DNA of 64,000 bases from Pseudoalteromonas arctica (GTDB taxonomy: Bacteria; Pseudomonadota; Gammaproteobacteria; Enterobacterales; Alteromonadaceae): assembly GCF_012927645.1 (NCBI RefSeq), contig NZ_JABBMT010000007.1:86631-150630 (forward strand), read 5' to 3'. A program made the position numbers and the translations under genes. Below, one piece after another: positions 26,525-34,975 of this stretch (position 1 is its first letter; every line of letters begins with the position of its first letter). The notes under the pieces were generated by a model that was not told where the DNA came from, searched no databases, and saw nothing but the letters and a program-made list of their open reading frames with translations.

Positions 26525-27888
26525 TAGGCTTTCTCCTTCTCCGCGTGAGTAGCTACGATACCCGCGCTTTGCTCATCAAGGATGTGTAATACCGACTTAC
26601 TACGACCCGCAACAACAGCGTGAAGAAGAATAAGTGGTAATGCAGCAATTAGACCTAGCGCAGTAGTTACAAGTGCTAGAGAGATGTTACCTGCCATGAT
26701 CTTCGGATCACCTGTACCGAACAATGTGATTGTTTGGAACGTTAAGATCATACCGATTACCGTACCTAGTAGACCAAGTAACGGCGCGATTGCAGCAAGG
26801 ATTTTAATGATATTAATACCCGATTCAATGCGTGGCGTTTCACGAAGAATCGCTTCATCAAGTTTAAGCTCAAGGTTTTCAACATCTTGTGTTTTATTGT
26901 CATGGTACACTTTAAGAATACGACCCAGTGGGTTATTTGTATTCGGTGTAGACACGTTTTTAAGCTGACTATTAATCTTACTACGAGTAAGCGTAAGGTC
27001 AATAAAGCGTACTAATGTGATTAAGATACCTAAACCTAGTAACGCAGTGATGATATAACCAACTACGCCACCTTGGTGAAAGTATTCCTCAAGTGTCGCT
27101 TTTTGTGTATTGATACGTAAGATAGCACCACGTGTTGGATCCACGTAAACACCAGCATAGTTATCAGCAGACGTATTTTCTAAGTCTTTAATACCAGCAA
27201 GGATATAACTATCAGGCTGTTTACCTAAAGGCTGAATCGATTTAGTTTCAGGCGAATAGATTAAGTAGCCATCGTCTGTTACTAAGTTGAAGTTACCGAT
27301 ACGTGTTACTTGCTTAACTGTTGCGTTACCGTCAAGACCTGCAACTTCAGTTTCAAAAGTAGATACTTTAGCTGACTCAGTCATTTCAGTTTGTAGCGCT
27401 ATCCAAAGCTCTTCAAGTTCACGAACTGTTGGTAACTCTTTAGCAGCTGCTAATGAACGTAAGATTTCAGCACGGCCTGGCTTTTCAGCAGAAACAAGAG
27501 ACGCTTCGATTGAACCAATTGCATCTTGCGCAGCACGACGTACAACACCAAACATTTCACCTAACGTACCTTGTGCACTTTGAAGAGCAGCCTCTTTCTC
27601 AGCTAAAGTATTTTCGTTTTGTGCATATTCTTTAGTTAAACGATCGCCACGCGCTTTTTCAGCAGCTAATTGGCTTTTTGCTTTATTAAGTAGCGCTTGT
27701 TTATCAGCACGATCTGATAAGAACTCTTGCTCACGTTGCTTATTGATTTTGCCTTCAGAGATACGCTCTTGCTTTACTTGCTCAAGAATTTTATCAAGAG
27801 CTCCAGTATTTGCATGTGCATTAAGCGCGGTACCTGCAGAAACAGATAGTACTGCTGCAACAGCAAAACCTTTAAATAGTTTCTTCAT
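26524..27888 (-). CDS. ttpC: TtpC-like MotA/TolQ/ExbB protein with long periplasmic domain
   Basis: This 454-residue protein has a signal peptide (MKKLFKGFAVAAVLSVSAGTALNAHA), an N-terminal periplasmic coiled-coil and beta domain of about 250 residues, and a C-terminal ExbB-like membrane module. That module includes GYIITALLGLGILITLVRFID and the conserved IKILAAIAPLLGLLGTVIGM. This layout is that of TtpC, the extra component required by TonB2 systems in Vibrio, where it supports uptake through TonB-dependent receptors. It is the second gene of the operon. Confidence 0.9.
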   Translation of the reverse strand: MKKLFKGFAVAAVLSVSAGTALNAHANTGALDKILEQVKQERISEGKINKQREQEFLSDRADKQALLNKAKSQLAAEKARGDRLTKEYAQNENTLAEKEAALQSAQGTLGEMFGVVRRAAQDAIGSIEASLVSAEKPGRAEILRSLAAAKELPTVRELEELWIALQTEMTESAKVSTFETEVAGLDGNATVKQVTRIGNFNLVTDDGYLIYSPETKSIQPLGKQPDSYILAGIKDLENTSADNYAGVYVDPTRGAILRINTQKATLEEYFHQGGVVGYIITALLGLGILITLVRFIDLTLTRSKINSQLKNVSTPNTNNPLGRILKVYHDNKTQDVENLELKLDEAILRETPRIESGINIIKILAAIAPLLGLLGTVIGMILTFQTITLFGTGDPKIMAGNISLALVTTALGLIAALPLILLHAVVAGRSKSVLHILDEQSAGIVATHAEKEKA

Positions 27889-27894
27889 TATTGA

Positions 27895-28665
27895 TTACTC
27901 CGCGCCAAAGATTGGTAGTTTAACAAGTTCTAATGTCGCTTGCTTACGCGCCATACGAATAACTTCTTTAACAGGTTTTAGGTATTCATCACCTAATTTT
28001 TTCCACTGTTTAGTGTTGTTATCCCATACCCATGCGTGTTTTAAGTCAAACGATTGAGCAACGTATGTGATACGACCAAGTTGGCCGAAATCAACGTTAA
28101 TGCTCTTGCCATCAACTTCTAAAGTACCTTGTGAAGCAGCAACTAAAGAGCTGTATGCAGCTTCAATTGTGTATGCTTCTAATACCTGACGGAACTTCTC
28201 TGATGTAGTTACAGAAGAAGAAACCATTGTTTCACGTAATCTTTCAACACGCGCCAAACGATTGTCACTGTTAAACGGAACGTCCGCTTTGATGAATTGC
28301 TCAAGCGTATCGATCATGCGATACATCAAAGGCACAACGTTTTGTTTTGTGTTGTCGATCGTCGCAATTTGACGATCAAACGATTCAATTTGTGCATTTT
28401 GGTCAGCGACCAAACGTGCAACGTGATCGTTGTATACTTTCAATAGCTCAGATTCATCAACAACGTTACGGTACTCAGCCAATAGCTCTTGAGTTTGACC
28501 ATATACATTGTCAATTTTAGTTTGAGACTTAACCGCAGCCGTTTGAATTTGTAGACCTGCTTTTTGCACGTCATTCAAAGGATCTGCAATCACATTGCTG
28601 CTTGCGAATGCAAAAGCGCCAACCAACGCAGTTGCTACAAGACTCTTTCTGATTTTAACAGACAT
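27895..28665 (-). CDS. DUF3450 periplasmic protein, first gene of TonB/TtpC operon
   Basis: This exported coiled-coil protein belongs to the DUF3450 family that habitually opens the TtpC-type TonB operon. I place the start at the ATG at 28665 (MSVKIRKSLV), preceded by GGGA; the TTG at 28674 is less likely. A signal peptide ends near NVIA, followed by long helices rich in Gln, Asp and Arg and a C-terminal globular part. Its role is probably periplasmic structural support of the TonB complex. The ttpC start follows 6 bp after its stop. Confidence 0.88.
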   Translation of the reverse strand: MSVKIRKSLVATALVGAFAFASSNVIADPLNDVQKAGLQIQTAAVKSQTKIDNVYGQTQELLAEYRNVVDESELLKVYNDHVARLVADQNAQIESFDRQIATIDNTKQNVVPLMYRMIDTLEQFIKADVPFNSDNRLARVERLRETMVSSSVTTSEKFRQVLEAYTIEAAYSSLVAASQGTLEVDGKSINVDFGQLGRITYVAQSFDLKHAWVWDNNTKQWKKLGDEYLKPVKEVIRMARKQATLELVKLPIFGAE

Positions 28666-28729
28666 AGTTCCCAACCAATTAAGTAATGTTACTTTTATAA
28701 TTTAATTACCTCCCTAAGGAGACAACCCT

Positions 28730-28749
28730 GATATCTTTTAATAGATATC
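28730..28749 (-). promoter_or_regulatory. Inverted repeat in the TonB operon leader
   Basis: GATATC and a mirrored GATATC bracket an AT-rich centre (GATATCT-N6-AGATATC) in the untranslated leader, between the predicted promoter and the first gene. It would form a hairpin in RNA or could bind a regulator. Confidence 0.4.
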
Positions 28750-28758
28750 AACCCTCCA

Positions 28759-28787
28759 ATAATGCTAAATGCAATGCACGCTGTCAA
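28759..28787 (-). promoter_or_regulatory. Sigma-70 promoter for the TonB/TtpC operon
   Basis: On the minus strand a perfect -35 TTGACA (28782-28787) is followed after exactly 17 bp by CATTAT (28759-28764, 4 of 6 to the consensus). The leader to the DUF3450 start would be about 85 nt. No clear Fur box was found nearby, so iron control is not evident. Confidence 0.65.
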
Positions 28788-29300
28788 CTTGATGTTTGGA
28801 ATTTACCAGAAATAAATTAATTCAATCAATACAAACTAAAACACACAAAACAAAGGATTAACACAAATGCAACACCGGTGTTTTTTATCGAGGATGAAAG
28901 CCGCTACCTAACACCGTTCTATCGTCAGCCATGAAATACAAAACATTAATGTAACATTTTATGTGTAATCTAAGAGGGTTAAAAAAGTTCATAATTATTT
29001 CAAATAAGCGTCGTCATTCAGTAAAAAGCCTTTCTAGGCGGCCAAATCTAGGATATATCGCAAAAAATAGCAGCCGGATCTTTTAAAGGAAAGCATGGCG
29101 CATGGTTACGAGCGAGAATAATATCGTTTTGTCTGCAGGCTTGTATTGGCAACATTTGGGCTAGTAAAATAGCATCAAAAATTTATTGAATTTAATAAAG
29201 TAGAAAGAGAAGGTTTATTATAAGATAGATTTAATGAGGGGAATTATGGTGAAACAGAGTTCTGTTTCACCAAGTTGAACCTAGGTTCACATAATATAAA
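28788..29300. other. Intergenic region between TonB operon and cold-shock gene
   Basis: About 510 bp without a convincing gene. It contains the palindrome AACACCGGTGTT (28871-28882) followed by a T run. Both flanking genes are on the minus strand. No conserved RNA was recognised. Confidence 0.4.
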
Positions 29301-29510
29301 TTATGCTAGTTCTACGTTCTCAGCTTCAGGGCCTTTTTGGCCTTGCTTGATGCCGAAAGACACTTGTTGGCCTTCGCTTAGAGTGCGAAAACCTGAGCCT
29401 GTAATAGCGCTGAAATGTACGAATACGTCAGGGCCATTTTCTTGTTCAATAAAACCGAAACCTTTAGCTTCGTTGAAGAACTTAACTTTACCAGTAACCG
29501 TGTTTGACAT
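29301..29510 (-). CDS. Cold-shock protein, CspA family
   Basis: This 69-residue single-stranded nucleic-acid-binding protein has both RNA-binding motifs intact (KGFGFI and VFVHFSAI). Such proteins act as RNA chaperones and sometimes antiterminators. AGGA lies 9 bp upstream of the ATG. A leader of up to 300 nt lies upstream, as is usual for cold-inducible csp genes, but no cold-box was identified with certainty. Which csp paralogue it is cannot be decided. Confidence 0.95.
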   Translation of the reverse strand: MSNTVTGKVKFFNEAKGFGFIEQENGPDVFVHFSAITGSGFRTLSEGQQVSFGIKQGQKGPEAENVELA

Positions 29511-29823
29511 ACCAAATTTTCCTGTAAGTCAATAATTAAAATTCAGCCAGATTGGCTATATCCTCCCTGAGTGAATGCCCAATAAATCGCTGGGATAAAG
29601 TACAGGAAGAAGTAATAACCATTAACCGGAAACCTTACACGCCGCACATTAACCAAAAAATTCAATACGCAAAAACTCAAAGCAAGTTAAGGTTAACACA
29701 ATATAATTGTTTTAGCTCTATTAATTAAAAAATATTTTATAAGCCATGAAGCAATTACTGAAACACGGCTTAACTGATTAATTTTAAGACTAAAAATGCA
29801 GCTGTTGTTTAGATAATAGTTAA
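29511..29823. other. Leader and promoter region of the cold-shock gene
   Basis: About 310 bp between pyrC and the csp gene, both on the minus strand, without an open frame that stands out. It probably contains the csp promoter, a long structured leader (for example the small dyad GCCAATCTGGC near the ribosome-binding site) and the end of the pyrC transcript. Confidence 0.5.
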
Positions 29824-30876
29824 TTATTTTACTTGCCAGTCAATAACAGACTCAGCTTTTATTGGCACCACGTGATCATTTCCTAATGGGTAACTTGCTG
29901 GCACTGTCCATGGTTGCTTTATAAGTGTAATTGTATCTGTATTACGTGCTAAACCATAAAAATCTGGACCAAAATGGCTTGCAAAGCCTTCAAGCTTATC
30001 AAGCGCACCGGCTTCTTCAAATGCTTCCGCATATAACTCAAGTGCAGCATGCGCTGTGTATGCTCCAGCACACCCACACGCGGCTTCTTTTTTATCTTTA
30101 TAATGCGGCGCCGAATCCGTACCTAAAAAGAACTTAGCACTGCCACTGGTCGCAGCACTAATAAGTGCTTGTTGGTGTGTATTACGCTTTAAGATTGGTA
30201 AACAGTAATAATGTGGGCGGATCCCTCCCGCTAACATATGATTACGGTTATACAATAAATGATGTGCAGTAATGGTTGCAGCCACATTATCAGAGGCATT
30301 ATTTACAAAATCAACGGCATCTTTAGTAGTGATGTGCTCAAGCACAATTTTTAAATCGGGGAAATCTTGCACCACATCAATTAAAATCGTCTCTAAAAAT
30401 ACTTTTTCACGATCAAATATATCAATCGATGAATCTGTCACTTCACCATGGATCAGCAATAACATACCAACTTCTTGCATGGCTTTTAATGCTGGGTAAA
30501 TCTTTTTAATTGATGTTACACCAGAATCAGAATTGGTAGTCGCACCTGCTGGATACACTTTAGCAGCAACAACTTTACCAGTTGCATGTGCTTTTTTAAT
30601 TTCATCTGCACTCGTGTTATCTGTTAGATAAAGGACCATTAATGGCTCAAAATTCCCTTGTGGGCCAGCCGCCATAATACGATCGCGATACGCTAACGCC
30701 GTTTCAGTACAGGTTGCCGGAGGAACTAAGTTTGGCATAATAATAGCGCGTCCCATATAACGGCTAATATCACGCACTGTATCTTTTAATTGATCCCCAT
30801 CACGTAAATGAACATGCCAGTCATCTGGGCGAGTGATAGTTAACGTTGACTGAGTGTCGAAGGCTTGCTTTGTCAT
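29824..30876 (-). CDS. pyrC: Dihydroorotase
   Basis: This enzyme cyclises carbamoyl-aspartate to dihydroorotate in pyrimidine synthesis. The 350-residue class II PyrC begins with the zinc ligands HVHLRDGD. It continues with the modified-lysine region [15 protein letters not shown], the histidines of LLIHGEVTD and [12 protein letters not shown], and the catalytic [10 protein letters not shown]. The length equals that of E. coli PyrC (348). It appears monocistronic. Confidence 0.97.
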   Translation of the reverse strand: MTKQAFDTQSTLTITRPDDWHVHLRDGDQLKDTVRDISRYMGRAIIMPNLVPPATCTETALAYRDRIMAAGPQGNFEPLMVLYLTDNTSADEIKKAHATGKVVAAKVYPAGATTNSDSGVTSIKKIYPALKAMQEVGMLLLIHGEVTDSSIDIFDREKVFLETILIDVVQDFPDLKIVLEHITTKDAVDFVNNASDNVAATITAHHLLYNRNHMLAGGIRPHYYCLPILKRNTHQQALISAATSGSAKFFLGTDSAPHYKDKKEAACGCAGAYTAHAALELYAEAFEEAGALDKLEGFASHFGPDFYGLARNTDTITLIKQPWTVPASYPLGNDHVVPIKAESVIDWQVK

Positions 30877-31046
30877 TACTTGTTTCCTCGGCTAAATTTA
30901 GTTGATCATATGCATATGCCCTAACTGAGTAAAGATTTTATTGCGGTTTTTACTAACGCTGTTTATCAAGAGGTATAATGAAAGCACTTAATCTCAATGG
31001 TGTGGTGTGCGCTTTCCTTTACATACCTATCTCGCTAATTTTATTT

Positions 31047-31075
31047 TAAAAAGCCCTGAGTAATCAGGACTTTTT
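31047..31075 (-). terminator. Intrinsic terminator behind the YjiH-like gene
   Basis: AAAAAGCCCTGA pairs with TCAGGACTTTTT (one mismatch), with a short GTAA loop and a T run on the minus strand, about 22 bp behind the stop of the gene ending at 31097. Confidence 0.75.
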
Positions 31076-31096
31076 ATAGATTAACAACAGACTTAA

Positions 31097-32515
31097 TCAG
31101 CCAACTAACCAATGTGCCATCAGGGCAATAACGGGTAAAGTGCTCAAGGTTCTGAGAATAAATATTACAAACAATTCAAATATATTTACCGGGATTTTAC
31201 TGCCCAATAAAAGCGCACCCACTTCTGACATGTAAATCAATTGGGTTACACTCATTGCCGCAATAATAAAGCGAGTAACATCACTTTCAATCGTGCCAGC
31301 AGCTAAGATTGAAGGAATAAACATATCCGCAAAGCCAACCATGATCGTTTGCGCAGCAGCTTCTGCTTCTGGGATTTGTAATAACTCTAAAAATGGGATG
31401 AACGGTTTACCTAAATAAGCAAATATCGGCGTATATTCTGCAATAACTAATGCGAACGTCCCCACAGCCATGACCACGGGTAATACTGCAAACACCATAT
31501 CTAATGCATTGTGAATACCTTCTTTCATGGTAGCAGCAAAACCCGGTGAGTTTTTCGCTTTGTGCAGCGCTACATGTAGCGCATGTTTGAACACATTTTT
31601 GCCATGTGGCACGCGTTCTTTATGCTTATCGGGCTGACTTCCATCAATATATATATCTTTTTTAAAGCTCAATGGCGGTATACGTGGCACGATCAACGCA
31701 GCAACAACCCCGGCTAAACAAACCGTTAAATAAAACGGGGCAAATAATTTTTCCAGCCCTACTTGGCCTAATACCACTAAACAAAATGTAATTGATACCG
31801 CGGAGAATGTAGTACCGATAATCGCCGCTTCACGTTGAGTATAATGCTTTTCTTCATATTGACGCGCGGTCATTAAAATACCCACACTGCCATCGCCTAA
31901 CCACGATGTAGCACAATCAACAGCACTTCGCCCTGGAACGCCAAATAAAGGACGCATTACTCTAGTTAATAACGTGCCGACTAGCTCAAGTAAGCCAAAA
32001 TTCAACAATAAAGGCAGTAATAAACCTGCTAAAATAAATACCGAAAATAACACCGGTAATAAATCTTTTAGCACTAAGCCACCGGTATTTCCTGATGTAA
32101 TACCATCGAAAAGTGGAATTAAAAACTCCGGTAACGTCGATTTAAAATCCGGATTATTAATACTTAAAGCCGTTAAGATAATAAACGCCATACCAAATAA
32201 GCGAGTCACTAGCCAAAGCCAATGTACATCAAAAAGGTGTTTTAAAATAGTCGATTTCATTAATACCGCAGGCTTAAAAAGCTTAAAGATCAAGGATAAA
32301 ACACCTGTAGTACAAATAATTAGTGTGATCAGCGCACCAGCATACGATGTGATATGCGCTTGTACCGTTTTTGCCATCACAGCGATTGGAATAGTCATTG
32401 CTCCGTCCATTGGCACTGGAGTTATGAATAAGAGAATCCCAATCAATGATGGAACTAAAAAATTAAACCATACCTTAAAACCAAACTGCGGGTGAGAGGA
32501 AGCTAGATTAGACAT
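31097..32515 (-). CDS. YjiH-like membrane protein with two nucleoside-recognition (Gate) domains
   Basis: This polytopic inner-membrane protein of about 472 residues resembles the YjiH family. Two gate-type modules are visible: VLFSVFILAGLLLPLLLNFG with SAVDCATSWLGDGSVGILMT, and GIHNALDMVFAVLPVVMAVG with AQTIMVGFADMFIPSILA. The domain is found in nucleoside and divalent-ion transport proteins, but no substrate is proven for YjiH. I prefer the ATG at 32515 (MSNLASSHPQ), which has AGG about 10 bp upstream; an in-frame TTG lies three codons earlier. Confidence 0.82.
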   Translation of the reverse strand: MSNLASSHPQFGFKVWFNFLVPSLIGILLFITPVPMDGAMTIPIAVMAKTVQAHITSYAGALITLIICTTGVLSLIFKLFKPAVLMKSTILKHLFDVHWLWLVTRLFGMAFIILTALSINNPDFKSTLPEFLIPLFDGITSGNTGGLVLKDLLPVLFSVFILAGLLLPLLLNFGLLELVGTLLTRVMRPLFGVPGRSAVDCATSWLGDGSVGILMTARQYEEKHYTQREAAIIGTTFSAVSITFCLVVLGQVGLEKLFAPFYLTVCLAGVVAALIVPRIPPLSFKKDIYIDGSQPDKHKERVPHGKNVFKHALHVALHKAKNSPGFAATMKEGIHNALDMVFAVLPVVMAVGTFALVIAEYTPIFAYLGKPFIPFLELLQIPEAEAAAQTIMVGFADMFIPSILAAGTIESDVTRFIIAAMSVTQLIYMSEVGALLLGSKIPVNIFELFVIFILRTLSTLPVIALMAHWLVG

Positions 32516-32534
32516 TGTTTTCAACCTGTAGAAA

Positions 32535-32564
32535 CCACAAAAAGAGCAAAAGCTCTTTTTGTGG
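32535..32564 (-). terminator. Strong intrinsic terminator behind bamC
   Basis: A long perfect stem CCACAAAAAGAGC / GCTCTTTTTGTGG with an AAAA loop lies 19 bp after the bamC stop codon and before the YjiH-like gene. Confidence 0.8.
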
Positions 32565-32582
32565 TGTTATTATTATTTATTA

Positions 32583-33644
32583 TTAAATTTTAATACCGCG
32601 TTGGCGCAAAGCATTTTCTAACGCTTGTTGCAAGTCATTCATCGTACCAGGCTCTAACGTTATGCCTTCATCGTCCATCCACGTTAAACTAGTACCACCT
32701 TCTTTGGTGCGACTGACTAATATTTGATATTGGCCGTTTTCAATCGGTAATTCAGCACGCTCTTCACCCCAAATTGAATCCCAAACACTTGATTCAGGTT
32801 TGTTGTAATCAGCAGTGATCAAACCACGTTCTTGATCAATTTCAACAATCGTGAACGATAGGCGCTCAAGAAACCCTGAGAAACGATCAAATATTACAAA
32901 GTAATCTTGCTCGGTCACTAATGCCGCATTACCTTTATTATCAAAGCCCATTTCCAACGAAATAATGCCTTGTTGTTTACGTATTTCAACTTCAAGTTGA
33001 CGATAGCGGTAATCAAACTCAGCAACAACTTGGTTTAGTGCACGCACTTCTAGCTGCTGTTGTAAAATTGGTGTCAATGGCACATCTTCACTTTTATAAT
33101 CAGCCAACTTAGCGCTTAATGAAGCCGTACGTTGATGTGACTTTTCTTCAATAGAAAAAGTAAAACGTTGCTCAGATACCGCGATATCGCTATCCCATAA
33201 CCACCCTTCTTCAGGTTTAATAATGGCATACCAGTCAGTTTCTATTGAACCTAATAACTTATCTTGTTTGATTGGCTTTGTTTGGTGTTCAGCTAACACT
33301 GCGTGTACAGAATCCCAAATAAATTCGTCTAAATCTGCAATACCATCGTTTTTATCAAAATAAACGCGTGCTTGTTTATCACCTTCTTCAACCCAACTGC
33401 CTTTTGCCACAGTTAATACTTGTGCTGGAGGACGATAGTTTGTTGAATCCGGATTATTGTCATATTCCGCCACTTCCATTTTATAAGTGGGGTCTAGAGC
33501 TGGTTGAGCCAATTGTTCTGGCACTTGTACCGGCTCACTGGCACGGTAATTACGTTTATGATGCGCTTCGTCAGTGAACACACCACATCCTGACAAGCTA
33601 ACCAATACGCTTACAGCAAGCGCTTTTGGGATCCAATACTGCAC
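32583..33644 (-). CDS. bamC: Outer membrane protein assembly factor BamC
   Basis: This lipoprotein subunit of the BAM complex, which inserts beta-barrel proteins into the outer membrane, has 353 residues with lipobox LSGC (Cys20). The unstructured N-terminal segment that lies on BamD follows (YRASEPVQVPEQLAQPALDP), then two helix-grip domains typical of BamC. The start is the GTG at 33644, with AAGGAG at 8 bp. In E. coli dapA precedes bamC; here dapA is absent and bamC has its own upstream region divergent from gcvR. Confidence 0.9.
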   Translation of the reverse strand: MQYWIPKALAVSVLVSLSGCGVFTDEAHHKRNYRASEPVQVPEQLAQPALDPTYKMEVAEYDNNPDSTNYRPPAQVLTVAKGSWVEEGDKQARVYFDKNDGIADLDEFIWDSVHAVLAEHQTKPIKQDKLLGSIETDWYAIIKPEEGWLWDSDIAVSEQRFTFSIEEKSHQRTASLSAKLADYKSEDVPLTPILQQQLEVRALNQVVAEFDYRYRQLEVEIRKQQGIISLEMGFDNKGNAALVTEQDYFVIFDRFSGFLERLSFTIVEIDQERGLITADYNKPESSVWDSIWGEERAELPIENGQYQILVSRTKEGGTSLTWMDDEGITLEPGTMNDLQQALENALRQRGIKI

Positions 33645-33995
33645 AGATAATTCTCCTTAGCATACCCTTAATTGTTTTAACAAATATATGAGCGGGTTAT
33701 ACCGATTTGGTTCAGTGTAAAGTCAATATTAACTTTACGTATCATGTTTTTATGCAAAACCCGTAACTTTGGGGTACGGCTACACGTAAGTGTCAGCCTA
33801 TCAATATGCAAAATTTTAACTATGGTACTTTCCCATGCCACTAAAAACAAGAAACACTGTGCTTTAATAACAGCTTAATTAACTCGCTCTGTAGTTTAGC
33901 GATTGTTTTGTGTTAAACTTCGCCGCCGTGTGGTGGTAATTGCCAGCTTAACTTACTCTGATTGTTATTAATAATATAACCTAGGTACTGAATTC
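33645..33995. other. Divergent promoter region, bamC and gcvR
   Basis: This 351-bp region has no gene and must contain the bamC and gcvR promoters. In enterics dapA would lie in this interval on the bamC side; I see no trace of it. Confidence 0.5.
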
Positions 33996-34529
33996 ATGAC
34001 TACTTTTTCAAATCATCAGCTCGTTTTAACTGCCATTGGCGATGATCGCCCTGGTATTGTCAGTGAATTAACCCAATTAGTCAGTGACTGTCACTGTAAT
34101 ATTATTGATAGTCGCATTGCTATCTTAGGCAATGAATTTACATTTATTATGCTGTTATCTGGTGATATGTCGGCAATCAGCCGCATTGAACACACCCTGC
34201 CCCTTAAAGGTATGGAACTAGGCTTACTCACGATGATGAAGCGTACAGCCAGTCATACCCAAAGTGAATTTTGTGCCGGCTACACCCTTGAATATACAGG
34301 TATCGATACACCAGGTACGTTAAGTAAAGTCACCCGCTTTTTTGCCGACAAACACATTAGTATATGTTCATTAAAGTCAGACACCTATGACGAAGATGAA
34401 TACACCAAAATGCGCTGTGAACTGGAGTTTAACATTCCAGTAGAGGTTGACATTGACAGCTTTAAAGTCCAATTTGAAGACCTTTCACGTACTCTTAATG
34501 TCGATTATATATTTCGACGCATTCGCTAA
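33996..34529 (+). CDS. gcvR: Glycine cleavage system transcriptional repressor GcvR
   Basis: This 177-residue protein with two ACT domains (residues about 8-80 and 93-170) has no DNA-binding domain. GcvR binds GcvA and represses the glycine-cleavage operon when glycine is scarce. The N-terminal LVLTAIGDDRPGIVSELTQLVSD and second-domain YTGIDTPGTLSKVTRFFADKHI are typical. It precedes bcp by 10 bp, the conserved gcvR-bcp pair. Since the recombinase genes of the island lie downstream on the same strand, the gcvR promoter may read into them. Confidence 0.93.
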   Translation: MTTFSNHQLVLTAIGDDRPGIVSELTQLVSDCHCNIIDSRIAILGNEFTFIMLLSGDMSAISRIEHTLPLKGMELGLLTMMKRTASHTQSEFCAGYTLEYTGIDTPGTLSKVTRFFADKHISICSLKSDTYDEDEYTKMRCELEFNIPVEVDIDSFKVQFEDLSRTLNVDYIFRRIR

Positions 34530-34878
34530 GGAGCAAAGCATGAACACCATTAATCCATTACAAGCTGGCGATAAAGCCCCCGCTTTTAGCTTACAAAACC
34601 AAGATGGCGAAACCATTGTCCTTGCTGATCTTTTAAAACAGCAGCAAGTGTTAGTCTACTTTTATCCAAAAGCTTCAACACCAGGCTGCACAGTGCAAGC
34701 TGAAAACCTCCGCGACGAAAAATACGTATTAGCCCAGCTAAATACTCGCGTGGTGGGTATCAGCCCTGATCCAGTTAAAAAGTTAAAAAACTTTGAAACT
34801 AAGAAAGAGCTTAACTTTGACCTACTTTCAGATGAAGACCACGCGATTGCAGAAGCATTCGGCGTATGGGGCTACAAA

Positions 34879-34885
34879 AAGTTTA
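34879..34885. repeat. Left copy of the 7-bp target repeat
   Basis: AAGTTTA occurs here at the host/element junction and again at 63200-63206. The size agrees with the 6-8-bp crossover region exchanged by tyrosine recombinases. Confidence 0.8.
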
Positions 34886-34886
34886 C

Positions 34887-34905
34887 CCTTGGAAAAAATT
34901 TATGA
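34887..34905 (+). repeat. Left terminal inverted repeat
   Basis: CCTTGGAAAAAATTTATGA at the very left end is matched by the right end read in reverse (CCTTGGAAATAGTTTATGA), 17 of 19. A second partial copy, starting again CCTTGG and containing TTATGATATA, lies at 34913-34935. It resembles the subterminal segment of the right end. Confidence 0.85.
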
Positions 34906-34975
34906 TAAAAAACCTTGGCTAATTTTTATGATATAACTATCTTTAATATGTGACTAACATATTGAGGGTTGTTTT

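Larger units (their letters stand above)
34540..34905 (+). pseudogene. bcp: Host bcp, 5' part, interrupted by the island
   Basis: This is the first 115 codons of the host thiol peroxidase Bcp/PrxQ, which reduces hydroperoxides. The peroxidatic cysteine Cys50 (STPGC) is present. Host sequence ends at 34885 after YKKF. The frame then runs six codons into the island (TLGKNL) and stops. The missing C-terminal 43 codons lie at 63206-63337, 28 kb away. Joining both halves restores an unbroken protein of 158 residues, reading VWGYKKFMGKEYDGIHRLSF across the junction. The truncated product probably misfolds. Confidence 0.95.

Noticed and set aside
28871..28882. AACACCGGTGTT palindrome followed by T as terminator
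   Set aside because: The stem has no room for a loop, and no gene ends nearby on the plus strand; more likely a chance or protein-binding dyad.
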